DNA of 64,000 nucleotides from CAVRQM01 sp963723455 (GTDB lineage Bacteria; Pseudomonadota; Alphaproteobacteria; Acetobacterales; Acetobacteraceae). The position numbers and the translations under genes were made by a program. This document shows, in pieces, positions 9,241 to 17,644 of this stretch. The stretch is taken from NCBI GenBank assembly GCA_963723455.1, contig CAVRQM010000005.1:372001-436000 (forward strand). Reading direction: 5' to 3'. The stretch's first letter is position 1. Every line of letters begins with the position of its first letter. A model generated the notes under the pieces. That model was not told where the DNA came from, made no database searches, and saw only the letters and a program-made list of their open reading frames with translations.

Positions 9241-9765
9241 CTATTCCTCCCCGCCGGCGGTCGCTTCGTCTTTCGGCTTCGGCGCGGTGGCAAGCGATTG
9301 CAGCAGCGCCGGGTCGGCCAGCACCTTGGCGATCAGCTCCTCGGCGCCGGTCTTGCCGTCCATGTACGTCATCAGGTTCGACAGCTGCGTGCGCGCCTCG
9401 AGCAGCTTGTTCAGCGCATCGACCTTCTTGGCGACCGCGGCCGGCGAGAAATCCTCCATGCTCTCGAAGGTGATGTCCACCGCCAGGTTGCCCTCGCCGG
9501 TCAGCGTGTTGGGCACCGTGAAAGCGGCGCGCGGCTTCATCGACTTCAGCCGGTCATCGAAATTGTCCACGTCGATCTCGAGCATCTTGCGGTCGGCGAC
9601 CGGCGGCAGCGGCTCGGACGGCTTGCCGGACAGGTCGGCCATGACGCCGACCACGAACGGCAGCTGCACCTTCTTCTCCGAGCCGTACGTCTCGACGTCG
9701 TATTCGATCTGCACGCGCGGGGCGCGGTTGCGTGCGATGAACTTCTGGCTGCTTGCCTTGGCCAC
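9241..9765 (-). CDS. tssB: T6SS sheath small subunit TssB
   Basis: This 174-residue TssB (ImpC/VipA family) protein pairs with TssC to build the sheath. It shows RNRAPRVQIEYDVETYG followed by LPFVVGVMADLSG, the hallmark of the family. The chosen start is a GTG at 9763-9765, because the family N-terminus (AKASSQKFIARNRAP) begins there and a GAGG site lies about 8 bp upstream. The acidic C-terminal tail ends EATAGGEE. Upstream, 48 bp away, is the repeat-built micro-ORF. Confidence 0.95.
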   Translation of the reverse strand: MAKASSQKFIARNRAPRVQIEYDVETYGSEKKVQLPFVVGVMADLSGKPSEPLPPVADRKMLEIDVDNFDDRLKSMKPRAAFTVPNTLTGEGNLAVDITFESMEDFSPAAVAKKVDALNKLLEARTQLSNLMTYMDGKTGAEELIAKVLADPALLQSLATAPKPKDEATAGGEE

Positions 9766-9813
9766 GGCGTTGCCTCGTTTTCTACTGGCTGTTGAGGGGA
9801 TGTCTCGCAGGGA

Positions 9814-9933
9814 TCAGGCGCGGCGCGCTGTGACCCCGGTCACTTGGGCATGGGACACTTGGGCTTGAGTCACTTGGGCTCGCATCGCTTGGGCTTGGGT
9901 CGCGTCGGCACGCGTCGCGTCGGCTTGGGTCAT
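9814..9933 (-). CDS. 39-residue pentapeptide-repeat micro-ORF between tssA and tssB
   Basis: This small open frame starts at an ATG (9931-9933) that overlaps the tssA stop as ATGA. It ends at the TGA at 9814-9816, 48 bp before tssB. It encodes 39 residues: M, then six five-residue units (TQADA, TRADA, TQAQA, MRAQV, TQAQV, SHAQV) and a tail ending VTGVTARRA. It comes directly from the 15-bp tandem repeat described separately. The tssA overlap suggests it could be translated by coupling. No known family is recognised. It may be a neutral by-product of repeat expansion, so function is not claimed. Confidence 0.4.
   Translation of the reverse strand: MTQADATRADATQAQAMRAQVTQAQVSHAQVTGVTARRA
9841..9930. 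repeat. Six-unit 15-bp tandem repeat
   Basis: Six contiguous 15-bp units occupy 9841-9855, 9856-9870, 9871-9885, 9886-9900, 9901-9915 and 9916-9930. On the plus strand they vary around CACTTGGGCTTGAGT, CGCTTGGGCTTGGGT and CGCGTCGGCTTGGGT. The first four keep CTTGGGC and the last two have GTCGGC. The period is a multiple of three, so each unit adds five codons to the minus-strand frame after tssA. Confidence 0.85.
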
Positions 9934-10997
9934 TCATTCGCGCTTCCGACGATGTTCTGCGCCTGGCTCAGCCCGTCGGGCGCCAGGTCGCGCAGGATGT
10001 CGAGAAAGCTCTTGTCGGCCAGCCGGCGCGCCCGCTCGATCAGCAGCGGCAGCGGACTGGAGGGTTCGTGCCGCTCGTAGTACTGGCACACCAGGTCGAG
10101 CAGCCGCAGCGCGTCGGCGCGGGTGCTGACCGTGGTCAGCATGGCGGCGCTGACGCCGCCTTGCGGCCGGACCGGCGTGGCCGGCGCCAACTCGGCATCG
10201 CTCGGCATGTCGCTCTCGGTTGGCGGCGCAGGCTCCGGTCCGGCGGCCAGGGCGACGGCGACCGCATACCGGTCGATGTCGCGCTGGATTTCGCGCAGCA
10301 GCTTGTGCAGGTCGGTGAAATCCGGCCCGGTGCCATAGCCGGCATGTTCGTCGAACGCCGCCGGGATCGCCGCGATGTCCTGCACCGCGGTCCCGATCGC
10401 CTCGCGCAGCGACTGCAAGCGGGCCGGGTCGGTGTCGGCGAACAGGCCGCGGATGACGCCCTCGGTCATCTTGTCGCGGCCCGGCTCCGGGTCCAGCGCG
10501 CCGGTGGCGATCGCGATGTCGCGCCACGACACCTTTCCCGCGCGCGCCGACGCCGCCAGCGGCATGTCGCGCAACTGCCGCATCACCCGGATCGGATCGG
10601 CCAGCCGCAGCAGCGCATTGGCGCGCAGGGTCGGGTCGTTGTCGTCCTCGGGATCGAGCTGCGGATGCACCTGCTCCCAGCGCGTCTGCAACAGACTGCG
10701 GATCAGCGTCAGGATCTCGGCGTACGCTGGCACACCGGACAGGCGCAGCCGCGCCACTGCCAGATGCGCGGCCACCCGCAGGTCGCGGGTGCGCGCCAGC
10801 AGGGCTGCCGCCTGGATATCGACGTCCTTCCAGTCCGGATCCTCGGCCGGGATGACGGTGTCGCCGAACTGCTGTTCCGGCTTGCCCTGGGCAGCGCGTT
10901 CCAGCGCGCCGAAATCGGCGTCGAACTCCAGGTTCGGCCCCGCTGGCGCGTCGGCCGTCACGTCGTCCAGCCATTGTCCGATATCCAGCGGCGCCAT
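9930..10997 (-). CDS. tssA: T6SS cap/assembly protein TssA
   Basis: This 355-residue protein has the ImpA N-terminal domain of TssA, which organises baseplate docking and tail-tube growth. Visible family segments are GPNLEFDADFGALERAA near residue 20, then EDPDWKDVDIQAAALLARTR and the central region with LRLADPIRVMRQLRDMPL. The C-terminal segment LPLLIERARRLADKSFLDIL follows a proline-rich linker and is typical of shorter TssA types. The ATG at 10995-10997 is preferred over upstream in-frame codons because the family starts near LDIGQWLDDV. It is the first gene of the operon, so the promoter should lie in 10998-11186. Confidence 0.9.
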   Translation of the reverse strand: MAPLDIGQWLDDVTADAPAGPNLEFDADFGALERAAQGKPEQQFGDTVIPAEDPDWKDVDIQAAALLARTRDLRVAAHLAVARLRLSGVPAYAEILTLIRSLLQTRWEQVHPQLDPEDDNDPTLRANALLRLADPIRVMRQLRDMPLAASARAGKVSWRDIAIATGALDPEPGRDKMTEGVIRGLFADTDPARLQSLREAIGTAVQDIAAIPAAFDEHAGYGTGPDFTDLHKLLREIQRDIDRYAVAVALAAGPEPAPPTESDMPSDAELAPATPVRPQGGVSAAMLTTVSTRADALRLLDLVCQYYERHEPSSPLPLLIERARRLADKSFLDILRDLAPDGLSQAQNIVGSANE

Positions 10998-11172
10998 CGA
11001 GGCTTCTCTGCTGCAAGTGCAAACGCGGAACGCAGCCGCGCACGCCGTCAGAGACGCCCGATCGGGCGCATGCTCCCCCAGCGTTGCGCCAGTCCGCACA
11101 ACCGCACCCGCGGACCTTCGCGCACCGTAAGGTTCTTGTCCAGCAGCAACCGCGCGGCTAGGAACATAGGCC

Positions 11173-11186
11173 GCGACCGCGGTCGC
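11173..11186 (-). terminator. Palindromic hairpin after the lhgO-like gene
   Basis: A perfect 14-bp palindrome, GCGACCGCGGTCGC, lies immediately beyond the stop codon of the minus-strand oxidase gene (CTA at 11187-11189). ATAG and CTAT flank it. There is no T-run, so it is at best a weak or Rho-assisted terminator. The remaining 10998-11172 stretch up to tssA holds no gene that I can support and should contain the T6SS promoter. No convincing -35/-10 pair or sigma-54 site stands out. Confidence 0.35.
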
Positions 11187-12296
11187 CTATTCCGCCAGCG
11201 CGACCTCGCGCACGTGCTCGGCCAGCGCGATCGCCGCGGTCAGCCCGGGCAATTCGATGCCGAACAGGTGCAGCAGCCCGGGCACGCCATGCGCGCGCGG
11301 TCCCTGCACGCAGAAATCCTGCGCCGCCACGCCGGGGGGGACGATCTTGGGCCGGATGCCGGCATAGCCGGGCAGCAGCGCGCCATCGCGCAGATCCGGC
11401 CAGTAGCGGCGCACGGCGGCATAGAACCCGTCGGCGCGGCGCGGGTCCACGTCATAGTCGATCGCGTCGATCCATTGCACGTCCGGCCCGAACCGCGCGG
11501 CGCCGCCCAGATCGACCGTCAGATGCACGCCCAACCCGCCGGGGACCGGCACCGGGTAGATCAGCCGGCTGAACGGCGAGCGGCCGGCCAGCGAGAAGTA
11601 GTTGCCCTTGGCGTAGTACGCGCGCGGGACGAGCTGGCTGGGCATTCCCGCGATCCGCCGCGCCAGGTCGGGCGCGTGCAGCCCGGCGGAGTTGACCACC
11701 AGCGCCGCCGCCAGCGTCACCGTCTCGTCGCCGCCGATGTCGAGCATCACCCCGGAATCGCCTGCCGCCCCGCCCAGCACCGGGCTGCGGAAGGCGAACA
11801 CCGCGCCGGCGGCCTCGGCCTCGGCCTGCAGCGCCAGCATGTAGGCGTGGCTGTCCACGATGCCGGTCTCGGGCGACAGCAGGGCGGCGGTGCAGCGCAG
11901 GTTCGGCTCCAGCGCCCGCGCTTCGGCGGCGCTCAGCAGGCGCATCCCCTCGACGCCGTTCGCCTCGGCGCGGGCGCGGATCGCGAGCAGCCGCTCCAAC
12001 TCTGCGTCATCGGTGGCCACGATCAGCTTGCCGCACCGGTTGTAGGGCACGGCGCGTTCGTCGCAGAACGCATACAGCATCCGCCGCCCGGCGACGCAGA
12101 ACCGCGCCATCAGGCTGTCGCGCGGATAGTAAATCCCGGCGTGGACGACCTCGCTGTTGCGGCTGGACGTTTCGGTGCCGATGCCGTCCGCCGCGTCCAG
12201 CACGATCACCTCGCGCCCGGCCAGGGCGAGCGCGCGCGCCACCGCGATGCCGACCACCCCGGCGCCGATCACGACGCAGTCCACGCGCTCGGTCAT
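11187..12296 (-). CDS. FAD-dependent L-2-hydroxyglutarate-type oxidase
   Basis: This 369-residue flavoprotein belongs to the DAO family. The N-terminal dinucleotide-binding motif is VIGAGVVGIAVARALA. The segment TSSRNSEVVHAGIYYPRDSL is characteristic of L-2-hydroxyglutarate dehydrogenase/oxidase (LhgO/L2HGDH). Later come YNRCGKLIVA, SHAYMLALQAEAEAAGA and GYAGIRPKI, which also match. It would oxidise L-2-hydroxyglutarate to 2-oxoglutarate. It is somewhat shorter than E. coli LhgO. The ATG at 12294-12296 overlaps the upstream phosphoesterase stop (ATGA), so the two are co-transcribed. Another 2-hydroxyacid substrate remains possible. Confidence 0.85.
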   Translation of the reverse strand: MTERVDCVVIGAGVVGIAVARALALAGREVIVLDAADGIGTETSSRNSEVVHAGIYYPRDSLMARFCVAGRRMLYAFCDERAVPYNRCGKLIVATDDAELERLLAIRARAEANGVEGMRLLSAAEARALEPNLRCTAALLSPETGIVDSHAYMLALQAEAEAAGAVFAFRSPVLGGAAGDSGVMLDIGGDETVTLAAALVVNSAGLHAPDLARRIAGMPSQLVPRAYYAKGNYFSLAGRSPFSRLIYPVPVPGGLGVHLTVDLGGAARFGPDVQWIDAIDYDVDPRRADGFYAAVRRYWPDLRDGALLPGYAGIRPKIVPPGVAAQDFCVQGPRAHGVPGLLHLFGIELPGLTAAIALAEHVREVALAE

Positions 12297-13858
12297 CGCA
12301 GGGCGATGCGTCCGTCGGTCACCGGCGCCAGCGGCGAGGCCGTCCCGATGGCCCGCGCCAGAACCTCGTCCAGTCCGGGACCGGCATCGTACGGGTCGAT
12401 CGCGCCGCTGCGGAAGGTGGCGTAGCCGTCGCCGCCGCCGCGCAGGAAGTTGTTGGTGACCACACCGTAGCGCCGCGCCGCATCGAGCGGGGCAAACGAC
12501 CCGTCCGGCTGGCGGATGTCGATGCCGCCCGGGCGCAGCCGCAGCCCGGCGACCTGCGGAAAGGCGCCCTTGCCGGCCCGCGCGACGCCTTGCAGCAGAG
12601 CGGCGCGCAGATCGGCGCCCGAAAGGATCATGGTGGCCACCGTGTTGCCGAACGGCAGCGCGGTCAGCACGTCGCCCAACGTGATCGCGCCGCCGGGCAA
12701 GCCGGTGCGGATGCCGCCCGCGTTCATCACCGCGACCTGCGCGCCATGCGCGGAGGCAAGCATCGCCTCGGCCACGAAATCGCCCAGCGCGCACTCGCCC
12801 ACCCGGCAGCCCTCGACGCCGACCGGGGCGGCGGCGTGGCCCACCACGCGGCGGCGCACCCCGTCCAGCTGCGCGGCATAGCCCGCGACGATCGCCGCGA
12901 CGCGCGGATCGGGCGGCAGATCCAGGCCGACATGCGTGCAGTCGCCGCCATACGCCAGCAGCGTGCCATCATCGGCCACGTCCAGGTCGAGCCGCCCGAG
13001 ATAGCGCCCGTAGCAGGCCGCCTGCACCACCAGCGAAGTGCCGGCCGGCCCGCTGATCGACTGGTGCGCCGGGCCGGCCGCGCCGCGCTCGCTGTCGGAC
13101 AGCAGCGTATGCGAATGGCCTCCGATGAACACGTCCACATCGGCCACCGTGCCGGCCAGGACGCGGTCCTGGTCCACGCCCAGATGCGACAGCGCAATGA
13201 CGAACGCCGCGCCCGCCGCGCGCGCCTCGGCGGCGGCGCGGGCCAGGGCAGGGGCCGGCTCGCCGAACGCCACGTTCGGGCCGGGCGAGGAGCCGATCGG
13301 GGTTTCCTGCGTGGTCAGCCCGACCACGCCGATCGCCAGCCCGTTCTTGCGCAGCATGGTCCAGGGCCGCAGCAGGCCAGCCAGCGACGGCTCGCGCGTC
13401 GCGTCGATATTGGCCGACAGCACCGGGAACGGCGCGGCGCGCACGAAGCGCGCCAGGTTGGCCGGGCCGTTGTCGAACTCGTGGTTGCCCACCGCCATCG
13501 CCTCGGTCCCCAGCGCGCGCATCACCGCCAGCTCGGCGTCGCCGTGCCAGGCGGTGTAGAACAGGCTGCCTTGGAACTGGTCGCCAGCGTCCAGCAGCAG
13601 CACCGTCCGCCCGGCCGCCTCGGCTGCCGCGCGGGTGCGGGCGATGGCGGTGGCCAGGTGCGCCGCCCCGCCCAGGCAGTCGGCCTCGGGATGCTCCGGC
13701 TTGCAGGTCAGCGCGCGGGCATCGACCGGCTCGTGGCGGGAGTGGAAGTCGTTCATGTGGATGACCGTCAGCCGGTGCGCGACCGGGCCGGCGCGCAGGC
13801 GGGTCATCGGCAGCAGCGTGGCGAGGCCGGCGAGCACGCCGCGGCGGGTCAGTGTCAT
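12293..13858 (-). CDS. Exported 5'-nucleotidase/UshA-family phosphoesterase
   Basis: This 521-residue metallophosphoesterase carries the family motifs in order: HMNDFHSR, DAGDQFQGS, AVGNHEFDNGP, ALSHLGVDQD and IGGHSHTLL. The C-terminal nucleotidase substrate-binding domain includes NAGGIRTGLPGG and LPFGNTVAT. It would hydrolyse nucleotides or related phosphate esters outside the cytoplasm. The start at 13858 gives a signal peptide beginning MTLTRRGVLAGLATLLP, whose twin arginines suggest the Tat route. It faces nfuA across a short divergent gap (13859-13939) and overlaps the oxidase gene by 4 bp. Exact substrate is not deducible. Confidence 0.88.
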   Translation of the reverse strand: MTLTRRGVLAGLATLLPMTRLRAGPVAHRLTVIHMNDFHSRHEPVDARALTCKPEHPEADCLGGAAHLATAIARTRAAAEAAGRTVLLLDAGDQFQGSLFYTAWHGDAELAVMRALGTEAMAVGNHEFDNGPANLARFVRAAPFPVLSANIDATREPSLAGLLRPWTMLRKNGLAIGVVGLTTQETPIGSSPGPNVAFGEPAPALARAAAEARAAGAAFVIALSHLGVDQDRVLAGTVADVDVFIGGHSHTLLSDSERGAAGPAHQSISGPAGTSLVVQAACYGRYLGRLDLDVADDGTLLAYGGDCTHVGLDLPPDPRVAAIVAGYAAQLDGVRRRVVGHAAAPVGVEGCRVGECALGDFVAEAMLASAHGAQVAVMNAGGIRTGLPGGAITLGDVLTALPFGNTVATMILSGADLRAALLQGVARAGKGAFPQVAGLRLRPGGIDIRQPDGSFAPLDAARRYGVVTNNFLRGGGDGYATFRSGAIDPYDAGPGLDEVLARAIGTASPLAPVTDGRIALR

Positions 13859-13939
13859 GCCTGTTCCTATACCGCGCCGGCGCGCCCTTGCCATCGGCGC
13901 GCGGCGTTGCGATGTCAGCGCCAACAGAGAGGTCAAACC

Positions 13940-14497
13940 ATGTTCATCGAGACCGAGGGCACGCCCAACCCCGCCACGCTGAAGTTCCTGCCGGGGGTCG
14001 AGGTGCTGGGCGCCGGCACCGCCGATTTCGCCACCGCCGAGGCTGCCGGGCGCAGCCCGCTAGCGGCCGCGCTGTTCGCCCTGCCGGGGGTGTCGCGGGT
14101 GTTCCTGGGCAGCGACTTCGTCAGCGTGACGAAATCCGACCTGTCGGCATGGCAGACCCTGAAGCCGCAGGTGCTGGGGGCGGTGATGGAGCATTTCGTC
14201 GCCGGCCGCCCGGCGCTGCTGGGACAGGAGGCGGACGCCGCCGAGGACGTGTCGCCCGAGGATGCCGAGATCGTCGCCCAGATCAAGGAACTGCTGGATA
14301 CCCGGGTGCGCCCGGCCGTGGCCGGCGACGGCGGCGACATCGTGTTCCGCGGCTTTCGCGATGGCGTGGTCAAGCTGCACATGCAGGGCTCGTGCAGCGG
14401 CTGCCCGTCCAGCTCGGCTACGCTGAAGCACGGCATCGAGAACATGCTGCGCCATTACGTGCCCGAGGTGATTGCGGTCGAGCAGGTGGCCCTGTAA
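13940..14497 (+). CDS. NfuA-like iron-sulfur scaffold protein
   Basis: This 185-residue protein has an N-terminal Nfu domain (MFIETEGTPNPATLKFLPG) and a C-terminal NifU domain. The C-terminal domain has VRPAVAGDGGDIVFRGF and the cluster-binding GSCSGCPSS, giving the C-x-x-C pair. It would carry and transfer Fe-S clusters in the cytoplasm. This two-domain form is standard in alphaproteobacteria and mitochondria. A purine-rich stretch (AGAGAGG) before the ATG at 13940-13942 can serve as the ribosome site. It is followed 38 bp later by the RutE-type gene and is likely co-transcribed. Confidence 0.92.
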   Translation: MFIETEGTPNPATLKFLPGVEVLGAGTADFATAEAAGRSPLAAALFALPGVSRVFLGSDFVSVTKSDLSAWQTLKPQVLGAVMEHFVAGRPALLGQEADAAEDVSPEDAEIVAQIKELLDTRVRPAVAGDGGDIVFRGFRDGVVKLHMQGSCSGCPSSSATLKHGIENMLRHYVPEVIAVEQVAL

Positions 14498-14535
14498 GGC
14501 CGCTGCCTGACACCCGAATCACGGCAGGAGCTTGC

Positions 14536-15120
14536 ATGGCGATCGACGAGGCGGCCCAGGACGCGTTGTTCCGCACCGCGCGCACCCACAACGCATGGGG
14601 CGCGCAGCCGGTCGCCGACGACGAGATCCGGGCCGTGTACGAGCTGATGAAATGGGGTCCGACCTCGGCCAATTCCTCGCCGGCGCGGTTCGTGTTCGTC
14701 CGCACCCAGCAAGGCCGGGAGAAGCTGCGGCCGGCGCTGTCGGCCGGCAACCTGGACAAGACGATGACCGCGCCGGTGGTGGCGATCGTCGCCTATGACC
14801 CGCAATTCTACGACCAGCTGCCGCGCCTGTTCCCGCACGCCGATGCGCGGTCGTGGTTCGCCGGCAACGACGAACTGGCCGAGCAAACGGCGTTTCGCAA
14901 CAGCACCCTGCAGGGCGCGTATTTCATGGTGGCGGCGCGGGCGCTCGGCCTGGATTGCGGCCCGATGTCAGGGTTCGACCGCGGGAAGGTGGACCAGGCG
15001 TTTTTCGCCTATAGCGGCTGGAAGTCGAACTTCCTTATCAATCTGGGCCACGGCGACGAGTCGGGATTGTTCGACCGCTCGCCGAGGCTGGCGTTCGATG
15101 AGGCGTGCGTGCTGGAGTAG
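14536..15120 (+). CDS. RutE/HadB-type nitroreductase-family reductase
   Basis: This 194-residue FMN-dependent nitroreductase-fold protein matches the malonic semialdehyde reductase RutE/HadB subgroup. Typical stretches are FRTARTHNAWGAQPVADDEI, MKWGPTSANSSPARFVFV, AGNLDKTMTAPVVAIVAYD and GLDCGPMSGFDRGKVD. RutE reduces malonic semialdehyde to 3-hydroxypropionate in pyrimidine degradation. No other rut genes are nearby, so the substrate here is uncertain. An AGGAG site lies 7 bp upstream of the ATG at 14536. It converges on the LOG-family gene across a hairpin. Confidence 0.85.
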   Translation: MAIDEAAQDALFRTARTHNAWGAQPVADDEIRAVYELMKWGPTSANSSPARFVFVRTQQGREKLRPALSAGNLDKTMTAPVVAIVAYDPQFYDQLPRLFPHADARSWFAGNDELAEQTAFRNSTLQGAYFMVAARALGLDCGPMSGFDRGKVDQAFFAYSGWKSNFLINLGHGDESGLFDRSPRLAFDEACVLE

Positions 15121-15140
15121 GCGCGGCGCGTCCTTCTTTC

Positions 15141-15161
15141 CCCTCTCCCTCAGGGAGAGGG
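15141..15161. terminator. Bidirectional hairpin between convergent genes
   Basis: CCCTCTCCCT and AGGGAGAGGG form a perfect inverted repeat around a single central base. This gives a stem of about eight pairs with a five-base loop. It lies 20 bp after the rutE-like stop and 6 bp after the LOG gene stop on the other strand, so it can serve both. The plus-strand side is preceded by TTCTTTC. The sequence belongs to the same CTCTCCC repeat family seen at 46734-46810. Confidence 0.55.
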
Positions 15162-15167
15162 CCTGCG

Positions 15168-15749
15168 TCAGCTCTCCGCCGGCACGATCCACTTGACCAC
15201 CCGTGGCGCGCGATACAGTCGGAACGTCTCCAGCAGCGCCGCGACGGTATCCGCCGCCAGCAGCATCCGCCGGTGCTCGACGCGCATGAACCCCTCGGAT
15301 GCCGCGTGATCGAGGAACCCGATCAGCCGGTCGTAGAAGCCGGCCACATTCAGCAGCCCGCACGGCTTGTCGTGGTCGCCGAGCTGCGCCCACGTCCAAA
15401 TCTCGAAGATCTCCTCCAGCGTGCCCGCCCCGCCGGGCAGCGCCACGAAGCCGTCCGACAGCTCGGCCATCATCGCCTTGCGCGCGTGCATCGAGCCGAC
15501 GACGCGCAGCTCCGTCAGCCCGGCATGGCCCAGCTCGCGGTCCATCAGCGCGCGCGGGATGACGCCGATCACCTCGCCGCCGGCCGCCAGCGCGGCATCG
15601 GCGACCACGCCCATCAGCCCGACTGACGCGCCGCCGTACACCACGCCGACGCCGCGCTCGGCCAAGGTGCGGCCCAGCGCAGCGGCCGCCTCGCGATAGG
15701 CGGGCAGGCGGCCGGGATTCGAGCCGCAGAACACGCACAGACGGCGCAC
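15168..15749 (-). CDS. LOG-family (cytokinin riboside phosphoribohydrolase-like) protein
   Basis: This 193-residue protein is a LOG/YvdD-family nucleoside monophosphate phosphoribohydrolase. It shows RLCVFCGSNPG at the start, YGGASVGLMGVVADAAL, and the catalytic signature LPGGAGTLEEIFE with the preceding MHARKAMMAELSDGFVA. Family members split N6-modified AMP or similar nucleotides to the base. The start is a GTG at 15747-15749, two bases after the stop of the upstream unknown gene. No in-frame ATG fits, and the family N-terminus begins exactly there. It is the last gene of a three-gene minus-strand unit. Confidence 0.9.
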   Translation of the reverse strand: MRRLCVFCGSNPGRLPAYREAAAALGRTLAERGVGVVYGGASVGLMGVVADAALAAGGEVIGVIPRALMDRELGHAGLTELRVVGSMHARKAMMAELSDGFVALPGGAGTLEEIFEIWTWAQLGDHDKPCGLLNVAGFYDRLIGFLDHAASEGFMRVEHRRMLLAADTVAALLETFRLYRAPRVVKWIVPAES

Positions 15750-15751
15750 GG

Positions 15752-17635
15752 TCAGAAGCCGAACATATGGTCGAGACTGAAGCCGCCGGTATCGTCCATC
15801 TGGCCGTGATAGCCGAACAGGCGGCAGGTGGCGTCGCGGATCAGCACGTAGCCGGCCTCGCCCGCCGCCGCCAGCGCAGCGGCCCCGAACACCGCGTCGG
15901 GGAACACCAGCGCGGAGCCGGAGCAGGCGATCTCGACTCTCGATTGGGCAATCACCGCGCCCGCCGAGTTGTGCAGCAGCAGCGCGGTTGCCGAGCGCGG
16001 GCGCCAGGCGGCGGAGGCGGCGTAGATCAGGTGCGCGAAGCTGCGCCGCCCGCCATGCCCCAGCTTCAGGAACAGCCGCGTGGACAGCCCCGGCGGCGGG
16101 CCGGAATAGGATTGCGGCTCGTCGCGATAGGTCATGGCGGTGTTGTAGATATGCGCGCCGAAGCTGCTTTCGGCGACGTGGCGGCTGGCGCGGTGTTCGG
16201 CGCGGACCAGCGCATGCAGCCACCCGTCCGCCTCGCCGCCGTCGCGGAAATCGTAGGCCAGATCGACATGGCCGCCGTCATCGAGCGCGCCGGCGGGCAG
16301 CAGTTCGTCCAGATCCACCGCCACGTCGTGATCGCGCCTCAGGCAGCCGAGGAAGTGCTGCAGCACCGGCTCGCCGTCGGCGGCGAACACGTCCAGCCGC
16401 ACCGGCAGCGTGCGCTGGCTCTCGGCCATCGGGGTCGGCTGGATCAGCGTTCGGAAGTCGCGGCGCGGCAGCACCGGCACCGGCAGCAGGTAGCCCCGCC
16501 CCAGCAGCGGCGACAGGTCGGGGATCCCCGGATCGGGCTGCAATCCGGCGCGCTCCACATTGGCGTGCGCGATGCGGGTGCGGCCGTCGCGCGTCACCTC
16601 ATAGCGCGGCCGCACCAGATGCCGCCCGGCGCGCAGTTCGATCTGCGCCGGCCAGCAGGTGTCGGGCAGCAGCTCGGCCACGTCCAGCGCCAGGCTGGCA
16701 TAGGCGGGCACCGCGCGATCCAGCGCCACCGGCCGCTCGGCGCCCATGCGGTCGAGCGCGATGGCGCCCGGCGGAATCGGCGTGGCATGGCTGTTCTGCA
16801 CCCACAGCACGACCCGCTCGCCGGCGTCGGGCGCGGGGATGCCGGCATAGCGGTCGGACGGCCAGGCGTTCGCGTCGTGCGTCACCGACAGGCTGGCCTC
16901 GTTGCCGGATCCGTAGGTGTCCAGCGCGTATTTCACCACGTCGTGCCCGGCCGCGCCGATGGCGTGGACGAAGAGCTGGCCGGAAAACTCCTTCAGGCCG
17001 AAGCGGGCGCGCACCTCGGCGCTGTCGATCACGATGCCCGCCGCGCCCGCCGCCACGTCCTGCTCCCAGGTGGCCAGCACCGCCCCGTGCCCGTCGAACA
17101 GCCGCAGCCACAGCCAGACCTCGCCGGCGCCGTAGCCGGACCAGTAGTTCGCGGTCACCAGCCGCGTGGACAGGCCGTGCGCGTCGCGGAAGAAGGCGTG
17201 GTTGGTGGCGAAGTTCTGCCGGTCCAGGTAGCGGCGCGGGTTGGTCAGCATCGCCGCCGGGATGCGCGCCTCGTCCAGCGTGACCACCTCCGCGCCGGGC
17301 AGCATCGCGGCGATGCGCTCGGCGGTGCGCCGCGCGTCGAACGCCGCGACCAGCACGCTGCGCGCCCCGGCGCGCGGCAGGTCGGTCAGCGGCAGCCCGC
17401 CGCGCACGCCGATCGCCGATACGTCCTGCACATACCGGCCCGCGAACGTCGGGGCGTTCGGATGCATCGCCAGCAGTGCCGCCGCGGTATCGTCCGGGTC
17501 GAACAGCGCCACCGGCCCGGCCTCAGAGAGGCGCGCATACAGCGCCGCGACCGCCTCGGCGGCCAGCGGATGCGCCAGCGCCTTGTAGAGCACGTTGCCG
17601 CCGGCGCGGGCGTCGAAGGTCTGGATGTCGAGCAT
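15752..17635 (-). CDS. Conserved-looking 627-residue protein of unknown function
   Basis: This intact 627-residue frame starts at an ATG 9 bp after the ELM1-like stop and ends 2 bp before the LOG gene. Codon use matches its neighbours. I do not recognise a family. The N-terminal third (about 1-120) is mixed alpha/beta, with LFDPDDTAAALLAMHPNAP and a region resembling a nucleotide-sugar or glycan-linked fold. From about 130 onward the sequence is beta-rich, with many Tyr/Trp/Gly segments such as TANYWSGYGAGEVWLWLRLF and FGAHIYNTAMTYRDEPQSYS. There is no clear signal peptide or membrane segment. Co-transcription with an ELM1-type protein suggests a role at the cell surface or in glycan handling, but this is only context. 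Confidence 0.7.
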   Translation of the reverse strand: MLDIQTFDARAGGNVLYKALAHPLAAEAVAALYARLSEAGPVALFDPDDTAAALLAMHPNAPTFAGRYVQDVSAIGVRGGLPLTDLPRAGARSVLVAAFDARRTAERIAAMLPGAEVVTLDEARIPAAMLTNPRRYLDRQNFATNHAFFRDAHGLSTRLVTANYWSGYGAGEVWLWLRLFDGHGAVLATWEQDVAAGAAGIVIDSAEVRARFGLKEFSGQLFVHAIGAAGHDVVKYALDTYGSGNEASLSVTHDANAWPSDRYAGIPAPDAGERVVLWVQNSHATPIPPGAIALDRMGAERPVALDRAVPAYASLALDVAELLPDTCWPAQIELRAGRHLVRPRYEVTRDGRTRIAHANVERAGLQPDPGIPDLSPLLGRGYLLPVPVLPRRDFRTLIQPTPMAESQRTLPVRLDVFAADGEPVLQHFLGCLRRDHDVAVDLDELLPAGALDDGGHVDLAYDFRDGGEADGWLHALVRAEHRASRHVAESSFGAHIYNTAMTYRDEPQSYSGPPPGLSTRLFLKLGHGGRRSFAHLIYAASAAWRPRSATALLLHNSAGAVIAQSRVEIACSGSALVFPDAVFGAAALAAAGEAGYVLIRDATCRLFGYHGQMDDTGGFSLDHMFGF

Positions 17636-17644
17636 GAACGGTCC

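Noticed and set aside
10068..12425. Plus-strand open frame of about 785 codons opposite tssA and the oxidase gene
   Set aside because: It is antisense to two supported genes, and its amino-acid composition is typical of a shadow frame.
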